The notes under the pieces: generated by a model
The model's input: only the letters and a program-made list of their open reading frames with translations
Database searches by the model: none
What the model was told of the DNA's origin: nothing
Translations under genes and position numbers: made by a program
Origin: a bacterium
GTDB lineage: Bacteria; Patescibacteriota; Minisyncoccia; Phycocordibacterales; VMEP01
NCBI GenBank assembly: GCA_030699625.1
Contig: JAUYLU010000055.1
Location: 1 to 12,197 of the forward strand
Direction of reading: 5' to 3'
Length of the DNA stretch: 12,197 nt
Part shown: positions 1 to 7,873 of the stretch, in pieces
Position numbering within the stretch: the stretch's first letter is position 1
Layout: each line of letters starts with the position of its first letter

Positions 1-59
1 CGCACCTGCCGCTCGAACTTGCGGTTATCGATATTTGCGCCGGGGCGCGAAGCGTCTAG
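1..59 (+). CDS. Possible C-terminal end of an upstream gene (partial)
   Basis: Reading from base 3, an open frame encodes about 18 residues ending in ...VIDICAGARSV and stops at TAG 57-59, 20 bases before the next gene's start. Twelve of its 18 codons end in G or C, which fits the local style, and the spacing fits the tight packing seen elsewhere. The fragment is too short to assign to a family. Another frame is also open to the window edge and runs into the next gene, so this call rests only on spacing and codon use. It is a weak call. Confidence 0.25.
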   Translation, partial: HLPLELAVIDICAGARSV

Positions 60-79
60 CCGTCAATGGCGTTGTATCT

Positions 80-1264
80 ATGGACATCGCGCGCGAAGCA
101 CGGAAATTGCTGGAAGAAAACCGCCGCGTGACGGGCGACCATCAATACACTGTCCCGTCGGGCGACCACTATCCGTACCAATGGCTGTGGGACTCGTGTT
201 TCCACGCCATCGCCCTCGCGTCCTTCGAGCCCGAGGCGGCGAAGGCGGAATTGCGCTCGCTTTTTTCCAAGCAGTTCATGAACGGCATGCTCCCGCACAT
301 GATCTATTGGGAGCCCGGCGCCCTGCACAAGTACGAATGGGGAACCGCCGGCACGAGCGCGCTCACCCAGCCGCCCATGGTCGCTTACGCCGCGTGGGAG
401 ATTTACAAGCGCACGAACGACCGGGCGTTCATCGAGGAGACGTACCCGTCGCTCCTGCGTTTCTACCACTACCTCATTTCGGAGCGCGACCCGCGCGACC
501 ACCACCTCGTGGGCATCATCAATCCCGACGAATCCGGCGAAGACGATTCGCCGCGGTTCGACGCGGTCCTCAACGTGCCGCCCGACGTTTCCGCCGCCGA
601 ACACCTCCGCCGCCGCCTCGAGCTCGTGGAGGCGAACCGCGCCTGCAACTTCGACGCCGAGCTGTGCATGAGCCGGCATTTCTGGGTGAAGGACGTTCCC
701 TTCAATTCGATACTGGCGAAGAACCTGGAAATAATGGGGCACATCGCCTCGCTGCTCGGCAATCACGACGACGAGAATTTCTGCATGCTCCATCTCGGGC
801 TCGTCAAAGACGCCATGCGGGAGCGGCTGTTTGCCGATGGCATGTTCTATTCGAGCACGGGGCAGGACTACAAGCTCTTGCGGGTGGAGACGTGGGCCGG
901 GTTCGCCCCGCTTTTCGCCGACCTCTACAAGCCCGAAGAGGCGGAGTCCGTCGTCCGTGAGCGCCTCTTCGACCCGGAGACGTTCTGGTCTCCGCACGGC
1001 GTACGCACGGTCTCGCGCCGCGAGCCCTCGTACCGCTCCGACGGTTTTTGGCGCGGGTCGACATGGATGGCGCCGCACTGGTTCCTCTACAAAGGGCTCG
1101 TGGCGTACGGCTTCGCCAAGGAAGCGGCGCAAATTCGCAACGCAAGCGCCGCGCTCATCGAACAGTCGGGGTTCAGGGAGCACTACAATCCGGAGACGGG
1201 GGAAGGGTACGGCGCCCGGGACTTTACCTGGGGAACGCTCATTCTTGATATGATCGAAGCATGA
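80..1264 (+). CDS. GH63-like glycoside hydrolase (mannosyl-/glucosylglycerate hydrolase or trehalase-like)
   Basis: This 394-residue protein has no signal peptide, so it is probably a cytoplasmic (alpha/alpha)6-barrel hydrolase of the GH63/GH37-like superfamily. Visible landmarks are QWLWDS (residues 34-39), ESGEDDSPRFD (151-161), YNPETG (369-374) and the C-terminal DFTWGTLILDM (381-391). By analogy with mannosylglycerate hydrolases, D155 in the DDSP motif would be the general acid and E367, just before HYNPETG, the base. The ATG at 80 is preferred over TTG at 35 because MDIAREARKLLEENR is the usual family start; there is no clear Shine-Dalgarno. The stop overlaps the next start as ATGA, so the gene is translationally coupled to the isomerase. 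The substrate is inferred: it may be a glycosylglycerate or another small alpha-glycoside whose hexose passes to the next two enzymes. Some relatives are annotated as amylo-alpha-1,6-glucosidase, so debranching activity is an alternative. Confidence 0.8.
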   Translation: MDIAREARKLLEENRRVTGDHQYTVPSGDHYPYQWLWDSCFHAIALASFEPEAAKAELRSLFSKQFMNGMLPHMIYWEPGALHKYEWGTAGTSALTQPPMVAYAAWEIYKRTNDRAFIEETYPSLLRFYHYLISERDPRDHHLVGIINPDESGEDDSPRFDAVLNVPPDVSAAEHLRRRLELVEANRACNFDAELCMSRHFWVKDVPFNSILAKNLEIMGHIASLLGNHDDENFCMLHLGLVKDAMRERLFADGMFYSSTGQDYKLLRVETWAGFAPLFADLYKPEEAESVVRERLFDPETFWSPHGVRTVSRREPSYRSDGFWRGSTWMAPHWFLYKGLVAYGFAKEAAQIRNASAALIEQSGFREHYNPETGEGYGARDFTWGTLILDMIEA

Positions 1265-2196
1265 CCAACCGGCTCGAACAGATGCTGTCGCACACGCAGG
1301 AGCTCGAGCGACCGCGCGCCGAGGCTCCTTCCGCCGTCGCGGCCGGCGCCATGGGAGGTTCCGCGCGGGCCGCGGACGCGCTCGCCTTTGTGCTTCCCGG
1401 GAAGCGCATAACGGTGCACGAGGATTTCGACCTGCCGGCGGACGCGCCGGAAAACGCGCTCTATCTCGCCGTATCGTACTCCGGCGAGACCGAAGAGGCG
1501 ATTTCCTTCGCGCGTGCGGCGCTCGCGAGGCGCCTCCCGTTCGCCGCGGTGGCCTCGGGCGGCGCGCTCGCAAAGCTCGCGCGGGAAGCGGGCGCGCCGC
1601 TTGCGCTCGTGCCCCCGGGAATGCCGCCGCGCGACGCGCTTTTCCATATGCTCCGCGCCGCACTCGCGGCAGTCGGCGAGACCGAAGCGGCGCTTTCGGA
1701 GTCCGTCATCTCCCTTCCGGACGATGCACGGCTCGCGCGGGCGGCGGAGGCGCTCGCCGGAGCCATCGAGGGCAAGATTCCCGTGTTCTATGCTTCAGTG
1801 CGCAACGAGGCGCTCGCCCGTATCGCTAAAATGTACTGCAATGAAAGCGGGAAAATCCCCTCGTTCGCGGGCGCGGTGCCGGCGCGCGCACACGACGAAC
1901 TGCAGGGCTTCGACCCGTCCGGACCGCACGCCGCGCGCGGCGGCGACTATCTTCCGGTATTTTTTCGCGACGGGAGCGACGACCCTCGGACGGTGCGGCG
2001 CATCGACGTCATGAAAGAGATGCTCGAACAGATGGGAATGAGGGTCCATGAGATAGCGCTGCCCGCCGCGCCGCGCGGTACGGGGCTCCTCTATTCTTGG
2101 CGGCTTATGCAGGAAGCCTCGCGCCTGTTCGCCGGGCGGCACGGCATCGACCCCGCCGCCGCGCCCATCATCGAAGCGTTCAAACGGAAACCATGA
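1261..2196 (+). CDS. Bifunctional phosphoglucose/phosphomannose isomerase (SIS family)
   Basis: This 311-residue cytoplasmic enzyme probably interconverts glucose 6-phosphate (and mannose 6-phosphate) with fructose 6-phosphate. The N-terminal SIS domain shows a glycine-rich AMGGSA loop (30-35) and the phosphate-binding strand AVSYSGETEEA (70-80). The second half, from about residue 172, matches the C-terminal domain of bacterial/archaeal PGI/PMI: NESGKIPSF followed by ARAHDELQGFD. E195 and H211 are 16 residues apart, the same spacing as the catalytic Glu203/His219 pair of the Pyrobaculum aerophilum enzyme. Length is close to the family norm of about 300-350. The N-terminus is rather Ala-rich and its lead-in to the SIS loop is short. 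It overlaps both neighbours by 4 bases, placing it between a glycoside hydrolase and a sugar kinase. Relative activity on glucose versus mannose phosphates cannot be read from the sequence. Confidence 0.88.
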   Translation: MTNRLEQMLSHTQELERPRAEAPSAVAAGAMGGSARAADALAFVLPGKRITVHEDFDLPADAPENALYLAVSYSGETEEAISFARAALARRLPFAAVASGGALAKLAREAGAPLALVPPGMPPRDALFHMLRAALAAVGETEAALSESVISLPDDARLARAAEALAGAIEGKIPVFYASVRNEALARIAKMYCNESGKIPSFAGAVPARAHDELQGFDPSGPHAARGGDYLPVFFRDGSDDPRTVRRIDVMKEMLEQMGMRVHEIALPAAPRGTGLLYSWRLMQEASRLFAGRHGIDPAAAPIIEAFKRKP

Positions 2197-2993
2197 GGAT
2201 CGCATTCGATATCGGCGGGACGCACATGCGCGTGGCGCGGAGCCGCGACGGGAAGACGCTCGAGCGCATAATGGTCCATAAGACACCCGCCGCGGCCGCA
2301 GAGGGGATAGCGCGCCTCGTTGCCGCGGCGCGCGCGCTTTCCGAAGGAGAGCCGATAGAGAGCGTGACCGGCGGCATCGCAGGCATCGTGACCGATGGAA
2401 CGGTGCACAGTTCTCCGAACCTTCCCGGCTGGGAGCGGACGGACGTGGCATCGGCCCTTTCGTCGGCGTTTCCCGAAGCGGCGGTGCGCGTGGAGAACGA
2501 CGCGCTCGCCGGAGCGCTCGGCGAGGCGCGCCGCGGAGCCGGCGCAGGGAACAACATCGTTGCCTACCTCGCCGTCGGCACCGGCATCGGCGGCGCGCGC
2601 GTGGTCGAAGGGAAAATGGACGCCCGCCATGACGGGTTCGAGCCGGGCAAGCAGATACTCGACGTCGGAAGCGGGGAAACGTTCGAGGAGCTCGCTTCGG
2701 GGCCGGCCATCGTGCGGCGATACGGCGTTTCGTCGGTGCAAGAGCTCTCGGACGAGCAGGTAAAAAAAGTCGCCGCCATCATCGCCGACGGCGCCTATAA
2801 CGCCGTCGTGCACTGGTCGCCCGATATCGTGGTGCTCGGCGGCGGCGCCATCGCGTCGGACAGCCGCATGGTGCCAGCCGTGAGAGGCGCGATTGAAAAG
2901 ATACCGACCACCATGCCGTTGCCCCCCGTGGTGGCCGCCCGTTTCGGCGACGAGAGCGCGCTCCATGGCGCCCTCGAGCTCGTTTCCGGCTAA
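2193..2993 (+). CDS. ROK-family sugar kinase, probable glucokinase
   Basis: This 266-residue kinase of the ROK/hexokinase fold probably phosphorylates free hexose at C6 with ATP. It starts directly with the phosphate-1 motif AFDIGGTHMRVA (4-15). It has ENDALAGALGE (101-111) with D103 as the expected catalytic base, the adenosine/phosphate-2 motif VGTGIGGARV (128-137), TFEELASGPAI (163-173) and VVLGGGAI (213-220). Two ROK hallmarks differ. The ExGH motif reads E150-P-G-K153, and the usual Cys-rich zinc site (CxCGxxGC) is absent, its place taken by DVGSGETFEEL. The ATG at 2193 overlaps the isomerase stop as ATGA and puts the phosphate loop at residue 4 as usual; the upstream in-frame extension is out-of-frame isomerase sequence. 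Glucose is the most likely substrate given the isomerase next door, but mannose or an amino sugar is possible. Confidence 0.85.
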   Translation: MRIAFDIGGTHMRVARSRDGKTLERIMVHKTPAAAAEGIARLVAAARALSEGEPIESVTGGIAGIVTDGTVHSSPNLPGWERTDVASALSSAFPEAAVRVENDALAGALGEARRGAGAGNNIVAYLAVGTGIGGARVVEGKMDARHDGFEPGKQILDVGSGETFEELASGPAIVRRYGVSSVQELSDEQVKKVAAIIADGAYNAVVHWSPDIVVLGGGAIASDSRMVPAVRGAIEKIPTTMPLPPVVAARFGDESALHGALELVSG

Positions 2994-3007
2994 TCTGCTT
3001 CCGTTGT

Positions 3008-5686
3008 ATGGCACTATGGCACTCCCTTTCGGCCCTTGAGACGCTCGACAAGCTCGGGAGTGGCACGCGCGGGCTTTCCGCCGAAGAGGCGAGGCGCCGG
3101 CTCGAGCGATACGGCGAAAACAGCCTTCCCGAAGAAAAGCCGCGCTCCACGCTGCGGCTCTTTTTGAGCCAGTTCCAAAGCCCGCTCATCTATATCCTTC
3201 TCGCCGCGAGCGCCATCGTGTTCGCCATGGGAGAGACGGTGGACGGCTCTATCATACTCGCGGTGCTCTTTTTCAACGCCGTCGTCGGCGCCGTACAGGA
3301 AGGCAAAGCGCAACATACGCTTCAGGCGCTCAAGAAATTCGCCGAAACGAGGGCAACCGTGCTCCGCGAAGGAAAGGAGTACGTCGTTCCCGACAGGGAG
3401 GTGGTGCCCGGCGACATGCTCATCCTTCAGGAGGGAGAAAAAGTCCCGGCCGACGCGAGAGTCGTCCTCTCCCAGAACCTGAAAGTGGACGAGGCTTCTT
3501 TCACCGGGGAGTCCGAACCGGTCCACAAGGTCGCCGACGCGCTCGAACGCGAAGACCTGCCGAACGCGGACCAGAAGAACATGGTGTTCAAGGGCACGCA
3601 TGTCGTCGCCGGGAACGCGAGCGCGGTCGCGGTGGCCACCGGCATCTCGACGGCGATCGGCGGGATCGCAAGGCGGGTCTCCGCCATCGACGATACCGAA
3701 ACTCCGCTCAAGGCGAACGTGCGCCATCTTTCCCGGGCGATCATCGCCATCGTCGCCTCGCTCTCCGCGGTCATTTTCATTTTCGGCATCGCTTCCGGCC
3801 ATTCCGTGACGGAAATGTTCACGACCGTCGTTTCGCTTTCCGTCTCCATCATCCCCGAAGGGCTTCCCATCGTCATGACGCTCGTGCTTGCCACGGGCGT
3901 GTGGCGGATGTCGAAACGAAACGCGCTCGTCAAGAAGCTCCAGGCGGTCGAGGCGCTCGGACAGGCGCGGGTCATCGCGGTGGACAAGACGGGGACCATC
4001 ACCAAAAACGAGCTTGTCATACGCACGGCGTGGACTGACGGGAAGCTCTTCGAGGTTGGCGGCGTGGGGTACGAGCCGAAAGGGGATTTCAAGCTCGACG
4101 GAGCTCCGATCGGGGCCGCTGACTATGAACCGATGCTGTTCCTCGGCAAGGTCGCCGCCTTTTCCTCGAACGCCAGGCTCTCCTATATGGAAGAGAGAAA
4201 AGAGTGGCGCATCGCCGGAGACCCGACCGAAGCCGCCATGCTTGTCTTCGCCGAGAAGGTCGGTTTCCGCAAAGACGACCTTGTGGCGTCGGCGCCGCTC
4301 CTTTCGGAAATTCCCTTCGACTATAAGCTCAAATACCACGCCACGGCGCATCGCGCCGACGACGGCCCGTTCCTCTCGGTAACCGGCGCGCCGGAGACCG
4401 TTCTTTCGCTGTGCGAAGCGGTACGGCACGAAGGGAAAGACCACCCGCTTTCCAAGAAAGAAAAAACGGCGCTTGAAGCGACGTTCGTGAGAATGTCCGG
4501 AGAAGGACTTCGCGTGATAGCGGTCGCGGCGAAGCGCGGCGTCCCGGCGCGCATCAGCCCGGGGTCCGTCCACTCGCTCTCGTTCGTCGGATTTTTCGGC
4601 ATGCAGGATTCGCTCCGGCCCGAGGTGGCCGCCGCCATGAAGCGGGCGAAGGAGGCGGGCATCAGGGTCGTGATGATCACCGGAGACCACAAGGCGACCG
4701 CCTGTGCCATCGCCACGGAAGCCGGGATTTACCGCGACGGCGACCTTGTGCTCTCCGGCGCCGACATCGAAGCGATGTTCGAAGCCGAGCTTGTGAAGAA
4801 GCTCCCGTATACGACGGTGTTCGCCAGAGTGACGCCCGAACACAAGATGCAGATCGTGAACGCCTATAAGAAACGAGGCGAAATCGTGGCGATGACGGGG
4901 GACGGGGTCAATGACGCCCCGTCGCTCGTGGCCGCCGATCTCGGGGTCTCCATGGGCAAAATCGGCACGGAAGTCGCAAAAGAAGCTTCTGACATCGTGC
5001 TCCTCGATGATAATTTCGGGAGCATAATCTCGGCTATTGAAGAAGGCAGAAGCATATATAAAACGATAAAAAAGGTCATTCTTTATCTTTTTTCGACCAG
5101 TGCCGGAGAAGTGCTTGTGATTTCCTTCGCGCTTTTTCTCGGATACCCCTTGCCGCTCCTCGCTTCGCAGATAATATGGCTTAACTTTGTCACTGATGGG
5201 TTCCTGACCGTGGCGCTCGCCATGGAGCCCAAAGAGAGAGGGCTGTTGGCCGGCACGTTCGAACATCCAAAGAAATATTTAATCGACTCGCTCATGGTCC
5301 AAAGAATGGTCATCATGGCAGTGCCCATGATGGTCGGGACGCTCGTTCTCTTCAGCCAATACTTTGAAACCGATATGGCTAAGGCGTGGACAATGTCGCT
5401 TACCGTGCTCGCGGTCTTCCAATGGTTCAATGCCTGGAATTGCCGTTCGGAAAGCAAATCGATATTCAGCGTGGAATGGCTCTCGAACAAATACCTCGTC
5501 GGCGCGACGCTCCTGGTCATCGTGCTCCAGATGGCCGCCATATATGCGCCGGTCATGCAGAAAATCCTTCGCACCGTGCCGCTCGATCTTTCCGAGTGGC
5601 TCATGATCGTGCCCATTGCCGCCTCCATAATCATCGCCGAAGAATTTCGCAAGTTTTTTTACCGCAGAAAATCAGCGTCGCTATAG
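3008..5686 (+). CDS. P2A-type cation-transporting ATPase (Ca2+-ATPase type)
   Basis: This 892-residue membrane pump has the complete P-type ATPase layout: an N-terminal cation-ATPase domain beginning WHSLSALETL, actuator motif TGES (166-169), M4 motif PEGLP (283-287), phosphorylation site DKTGT with D326, nucleotide-domain KxxxGDPTE-like stretch (about 398-408), ITGDH (557-561) and the hinge TGDGVNDAP (630-638). The M5-M6 region carries STSAGE (696-701) and NFVTDG (726-731). E284, E701, N726, T729 and D730 align with SERCA E309, E771, N796, T799 and D800. SERCA N768 aligns with S698, and E908 in M8 with Q805. The core of Ca2+ site II is therefore kept while site I is altered, as in one-Ca2+ PMR1/SPCA-like pumps. 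It probably exports Ca2+ (perhaps Mn2+) from the cytoplasm. It follows the kinase by 14 bases and is probably co-transcribed, although no functional link to sugar metabolism is evident. No N-terminal metal-binding domain is present. Confidence 0.95.
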   Translation: MALWHSLSALETLDKLGSGTRGLSAEEARRRLERYGENSLPEEKPRSTLRLFLSQFQSPLIYILLAASAIVFAMGETVDGSIILAVLFFNAVVGAVQEGKAQHTLQALKKFAETRATVLREGKEYVVPDREVVPGDMLILQEGEKVPADARVVLSQNLKVDEASFTGESEPVHKVADALEREDLPNADQKNMVFKGTHVVAGNASAVAVATGISTAIGGIARRVSAIDDTETPLKANVRHLSRAIIAIVASLSAVIFIFGIASGHSVTEMFTTVVSLSVSIIPEGLPIVMTLVLATGVWRMSKRNALVKKLQAVEALGQARVIAVDKTGTITKNELVIRTAWTDGKLFEVGGVGYEPKGDFKLDGAPIGAADYEPMLFLGKVAAFSSNARLSYMEERKEWRIAGDPTEAAMLVFAEKVGFRKDDLVASAPLLSEIPFDYKLKYHATAHRADDGPFLSVTGAPETVLSLCEAVRHEGKDHPLSKKEKTALEATFVRMSGEGLRVIAVAAKRGVPARISPGSVHSLSFVGFFGMQDSLRPEVAAAMKRAKEAGIRVVMITGDHKATACAIATEAGIYRDGDLVLSGADIEAMFEAELVKKLPYTTVFARVTPEHKMQIVNAYKKRGEIVAMTGDGVNDAPSLVAADLGVSMGKIGTEVAKEASDIVLLDDNFGSIISAIEEGRSIYKTIKKVILYLFSTSAGEVLVISFALFLGYPLPLLASQIIWLNFVTDGFLTVALAMEPKERGLLAGTFEHPKKYLIDSLMVQRMVIMAVPMMVGTLVLFSQYFETDMAKAWTMSLTVLAVFQWFNAWNCRSESKSIFSVEWLSNKYLVGATLLVIVLQMAAIYAPVMQKILRTVPLDLSEWLMIVPIAASIIIAEEFRKFFYRRKSASL

Positions 5687-5705
5687 GCGGGGAAGCGGAA
5701 TTATT

Positions 5706-5733
5706 TTGTGGCCGCTTCGCGATGTAGTATGCT
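5706..5733 (+). promoter_or_regulatory. Candidate promoter for the glycogen synthase gene
   Basis: The 55-base gap after the ATPase is more AT-rich than its surroundings. TTGTGG (5706-5711) can serve as -35 and TATGCT (5728-5733) as -10 with a 16-base spacer; an alternative -10 is TAGTAT at 5725-5730. Either would start transcription within a few bases of the ATG at 5742, giving a nearly leaderless mRNA. Both hexamers are imperfect, so this call is tentative. Confidence 0.4.
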
Positions 5734-5741
5734 GATGTCAT

Positions 5742-7292
5742 ATGAAGCTGTTCAGGAAAGACGAGGCGCCCAAAGTCCTTTTTCTCACTTCCGAAGAATT
5801 CCCCTTCGCCAAAGTCGGCGGGCTGGGAGAGGTCATGTTCTCCCTGCCTCGCGCGCTCAAAAAGCTCGGTTGTGACGCGCGCGTGATGATGCCCCGCTAT
5901 GGCAGCATCGACAAAAGCGTGCATAAGACCTCGCTCGTCATGGAAGGGCTTGAGGTTCCGACGACCCCGGACCTCATGGGCAAGCACCTACGGTGCAACG
6001 TACTGCGCTTCGACGCCACCGACGATCCCAACAGCCCGGTGACCACGTATTTCCTCGAGAACCAGGAGTACTACGAACTGCGCTCGAACGTGTACGAATA
6101 TACTGACGACACGATACGCTTCGCCCTTCTCTCACGCGGGTGCCTCGAATTCCTCAATCTCACGCGCGAATGGGTGCCCGACATCATCGTCACGGTGGAC
6201 TGGATGACGAGCTATACGCAGAGCTTTTTGAAGACCGATTACAAAGACTACGACCGGCTTCAGCGTCTCACTGCTATCCTGTCCATCCATAACATTCACG
6301 TACAGGGGCCTTCGCGGCGGTTCCGCTTCACGCCGGAAATGGAGCGCGACGATGGCCATGGGCCGATCCCCGATTTTTTCAGCCCCCGCCTGAAGCACAT
6401 CAACGCCATGCGCCGCGGCATCATGCACGCCGACATGGTGAACACGGTCTCCCCGACGTACGCGAAGGAGCTCACCACGCCGGAGTTCGGCGAAGGGCTC
6501 GACGGCCTCCTGAAAGAGAGGGGAGACAGGTTCTTGGGGATACTGAACGGCATCGATTATGAGAAAAACGATCCGGCGACCGATCCGCTGCTTCCCAAGA
6601 ACTATTCCGCCAAAAGCCTCGATGATCGCACGGAGAACAAGCTGGCCCTTCAGGAGCGCTTCGGTCTCGAGAAGGACCCGAATGCGTTCGTCATCGGTAT
6701 CGTGTCGCGCCTGGCGCGGCAAAAAGGGTTCGCGCTCCTGCAACCCATCATCGAGCCGCTCATCAAAGCCACCAACGCGCAGCTTTTCACCGTCGGCACC
6801 GGCGACACCGAGATAATGGATTTCTTGCGCTCGTTCCAGGACAAATATCCGAAGAACGTGCGTACCCACCTGATGTACGACGACGTATTGCCGCACCTCG
6901 TCTATGGCGGCGCGGACATAGTCCTTATTCCTTCCAAGTTCGAACCGTGCGGGCTCATCCAAATGGAAGCCATGCGCTACGGGGCCATCCCGGTGGCGCG
7001 CCGCACCGGCGGTCTCGCCGATTCCATCGTGGACTATTCGCCCCTGGAGAAGCGCGGCATCGGGTTCTTGTTCGACGAGTTCGATCCGACAGCGCTCCTC
7101 ATCGCCATCATCAGGGCGTTCGAGAGCTGGAACCACAGGGAGAGCTGGAAGAAACTGCAGAAGCGGGCGATGGCGGCCGATTTTTCGTGGGACGCTTCGG
7201 CGAGGGAATACATGAAGCTTTTCAAAAAAGCAATGGCACTCAAAAAGCCCGCCCGGAGCGGCGCGAAACCCTTCACGACGAGCGCGGCGTAA
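5742..7292 (+). CDS. glgA: Glycogen synthase, GT5 family (GlgA-like)
   Basis: This 516-residue GT-B glycosyltransferase should add glucose from ADP-glucose (or UDP-glucose) to a growing alpha-1,4-glucan in the cytoplasm. The N-terminal GT5 domain starts KVLFLTSEEFPFAKVGGLGE, where K24 in KVGGLG is the nucleotide-sugar-binding Lys motif. SIHNIHVQG (181-189) and NTVSPTYAKE (234-243) are further family landmarks. In the C-terminal GT1-like domain, VSRLARQKG (321-329) supplies R323, Q327 and K328, and PSKFEPCGLIQMEAM (397-411) supplies E401, matching E. coli GlgA E377. Length is normal to slightly long (E. coli 477), with extra sequence near residues 70-125 and a basic tail. The usual HDWH motif with its active-site His reads VDWM here (152-155). 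The ATG is fixed by MKLFRKDEAPKVLFLTSEE. A candidate promoter lies immediately upstream, and a membrane-protein gene follows 17 bases after the stop. Confidence 0.9.
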   Translation: MKLFRKDEAPKVLFLTSEEFPFAKVGGLGEVMFSLPRALKKLGCDARVMMPRYGSIDKSVHKTSLVMEGLEVPTTPDLMGKHLRCNVLRFDATDDPNSPVTTYFLENQEYYELRSNVYEYTDDTIRFALLSRGCLEFLNLTREWVPDIIVTVDWMTSYTQSFLKTDYKDYDRLQRLTAILSIHNIHVQGPSRRFRFTPEMERDDGHGPIPDFFSPRLKHINAMRRGIMHADMVNTVSPTYAKELTTPEFGEGLDGLLKERGDRFLGILNGIDYEKNDPATDPLLPKNYSAKSLDDRTENKLALQERFGLEKDPNAFVIGIVSRLARQKGFALLQPIIEPLIKATNAQLFTVGTGDTEIMDFLRSFQDKYPKNVRTHLMYDDVLPHLVYGGADIVLIPSKFEPCGLIQMEAMRYGAIPVARRTGGLADSIVDYSPLEKRGIGFLFDEFDPTALLIAIIRAFESWNHRESWKKLQKRAMAADFSWDASAREYMKLFKKAMALKKPARSGAKPFTTSAA

Positions 7293-7309
7293 GCGGGCCA
7301 TTTTCGATC

Positions 7310-7873
7310 GTGGCAACGGCGAGACAAGGAGCATCCACCTGGAAACGAGACTGTGCGCTCATCTCCCTTTCCGTTCTATTCGCCGTAGCGCTCGTGAAAG
7401 GCGGCGTGCTCGAGGGAGTGTTCTCCGCGCTCGAGGGCGCCGTCTTCTTGGGCGCCTTCGTGGCGGGCGGACTTTTCACCTCGTTCTTCACCGTTCCCAT
7501 CGCTCTCGCCGCTTTCGGCGAGCTCACGGGAACCGCTTCTCCGTGGACCATCGCCCTGTGGGGCGCGTTCGGGGCCACCCTTGCCGACGCGGCCCTTTTT
7601 GCCTTCGTCAAACTGCGGCTCAGCACGTGGCTCATCCACCTTTTCGAGGGGAAGCACCACGAGTGGCTCCGTCGCAAGTTCCGCTACCGCACTTTCCGCC
7701 TCGCCGCGCCGCTCGTGGGCGCCATCGCCATCGCCTCTCCCATACCGGACGAAGTGGGGCTCACGCTTCTCGGCCTCGCCAAGGCGCCCTTTTCCCTCGT
7801 CGTTCCGCTCTCGTTCGTTCTCCACCTCGTGGGCATCTGGGCGGTGGTGGCCGCGTTCCAAGCGGTCGCGTGA
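7310..7873 (+). CDS. Multi-pass membrane protein, VTT/DedA-like features, function unknown
   Basis: From a GTG start this encodes 187 residues with about five hydrophobic segments (roughly 14-30, 45-70, 78-100, 130-143 and 161-185). Landmarks are a small-residue-rich segment GAFVAGGLFTSFFTVPIAL (48-66), WGAFGATLADAALFAFV (84-100) and the conserved-looking loop ASPIPDEVG (142-150) followed by LTLLGLAKAP. The arrangement of re-entrant-like proline and glycine segments recalls VTT/SNARE-associated (DedA-type) proteins, but I cannot show membership. No ATG lies in frame near the start. GTG at 7310 is the first start after the glycogen synthase stop and retains the first membrane helix; there is no Shine-Dalgarno. 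It sits 17 bases after the glycogen synthase gene and is probably in the same transcript. The open frame extending further upstream is a shadow of that gene. Confidence 0.7.
   Translation: MATARQGASTWKRDCALISLSVLFAVALVKGGVLEGVFSALEGAVFLGAFVAGGLFTSFFTVPIALAAFGELTGTASPWTIALWGAFGATLADAALFAFVKLRLSTWLIHLFEGKHHEWLRRKFRYRTFRLAAPLVGAIAIASPIPDEVGLTLLGLAKAPFSLVVPLSFVLHLVGIWAVVAAFQAVA

Noticed and set aside
56..1663. A 535-codon open frame on the - strand across the hydrolase and isomerase genes
   Set aside because: It spans two clearly recognised + strand genes, begins from codon-bias shadow and is extremely Arg/Ala-rich with no recognisable motif.
2097..2192. Upstream extension of the ROK kinase frame
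   Set aside because: The extra 32 residues are Arg/His-rich and lie inside the isomerase gene; the family's phosphate loop begins a few residues after the ATG at 2193.
3014..5266. A 750-codon open frame on the - strand opposite the ATPase gene
   Set aside because: It is a shadow of the GC-rich + strand gene: the + strand shows every P-type ATPase motif in order, while the - strand product is Arg/His/Asp-rich with no domain-like pattern or membrane segments.
6947..7309. Upstream extension of the VTT-like membrane-protein frame
   Set aside because: This part overlaps the conserved C-terminal half of glycogen synthase, and its translation is charged and featureless; GTG 7310 is the first sensible start.
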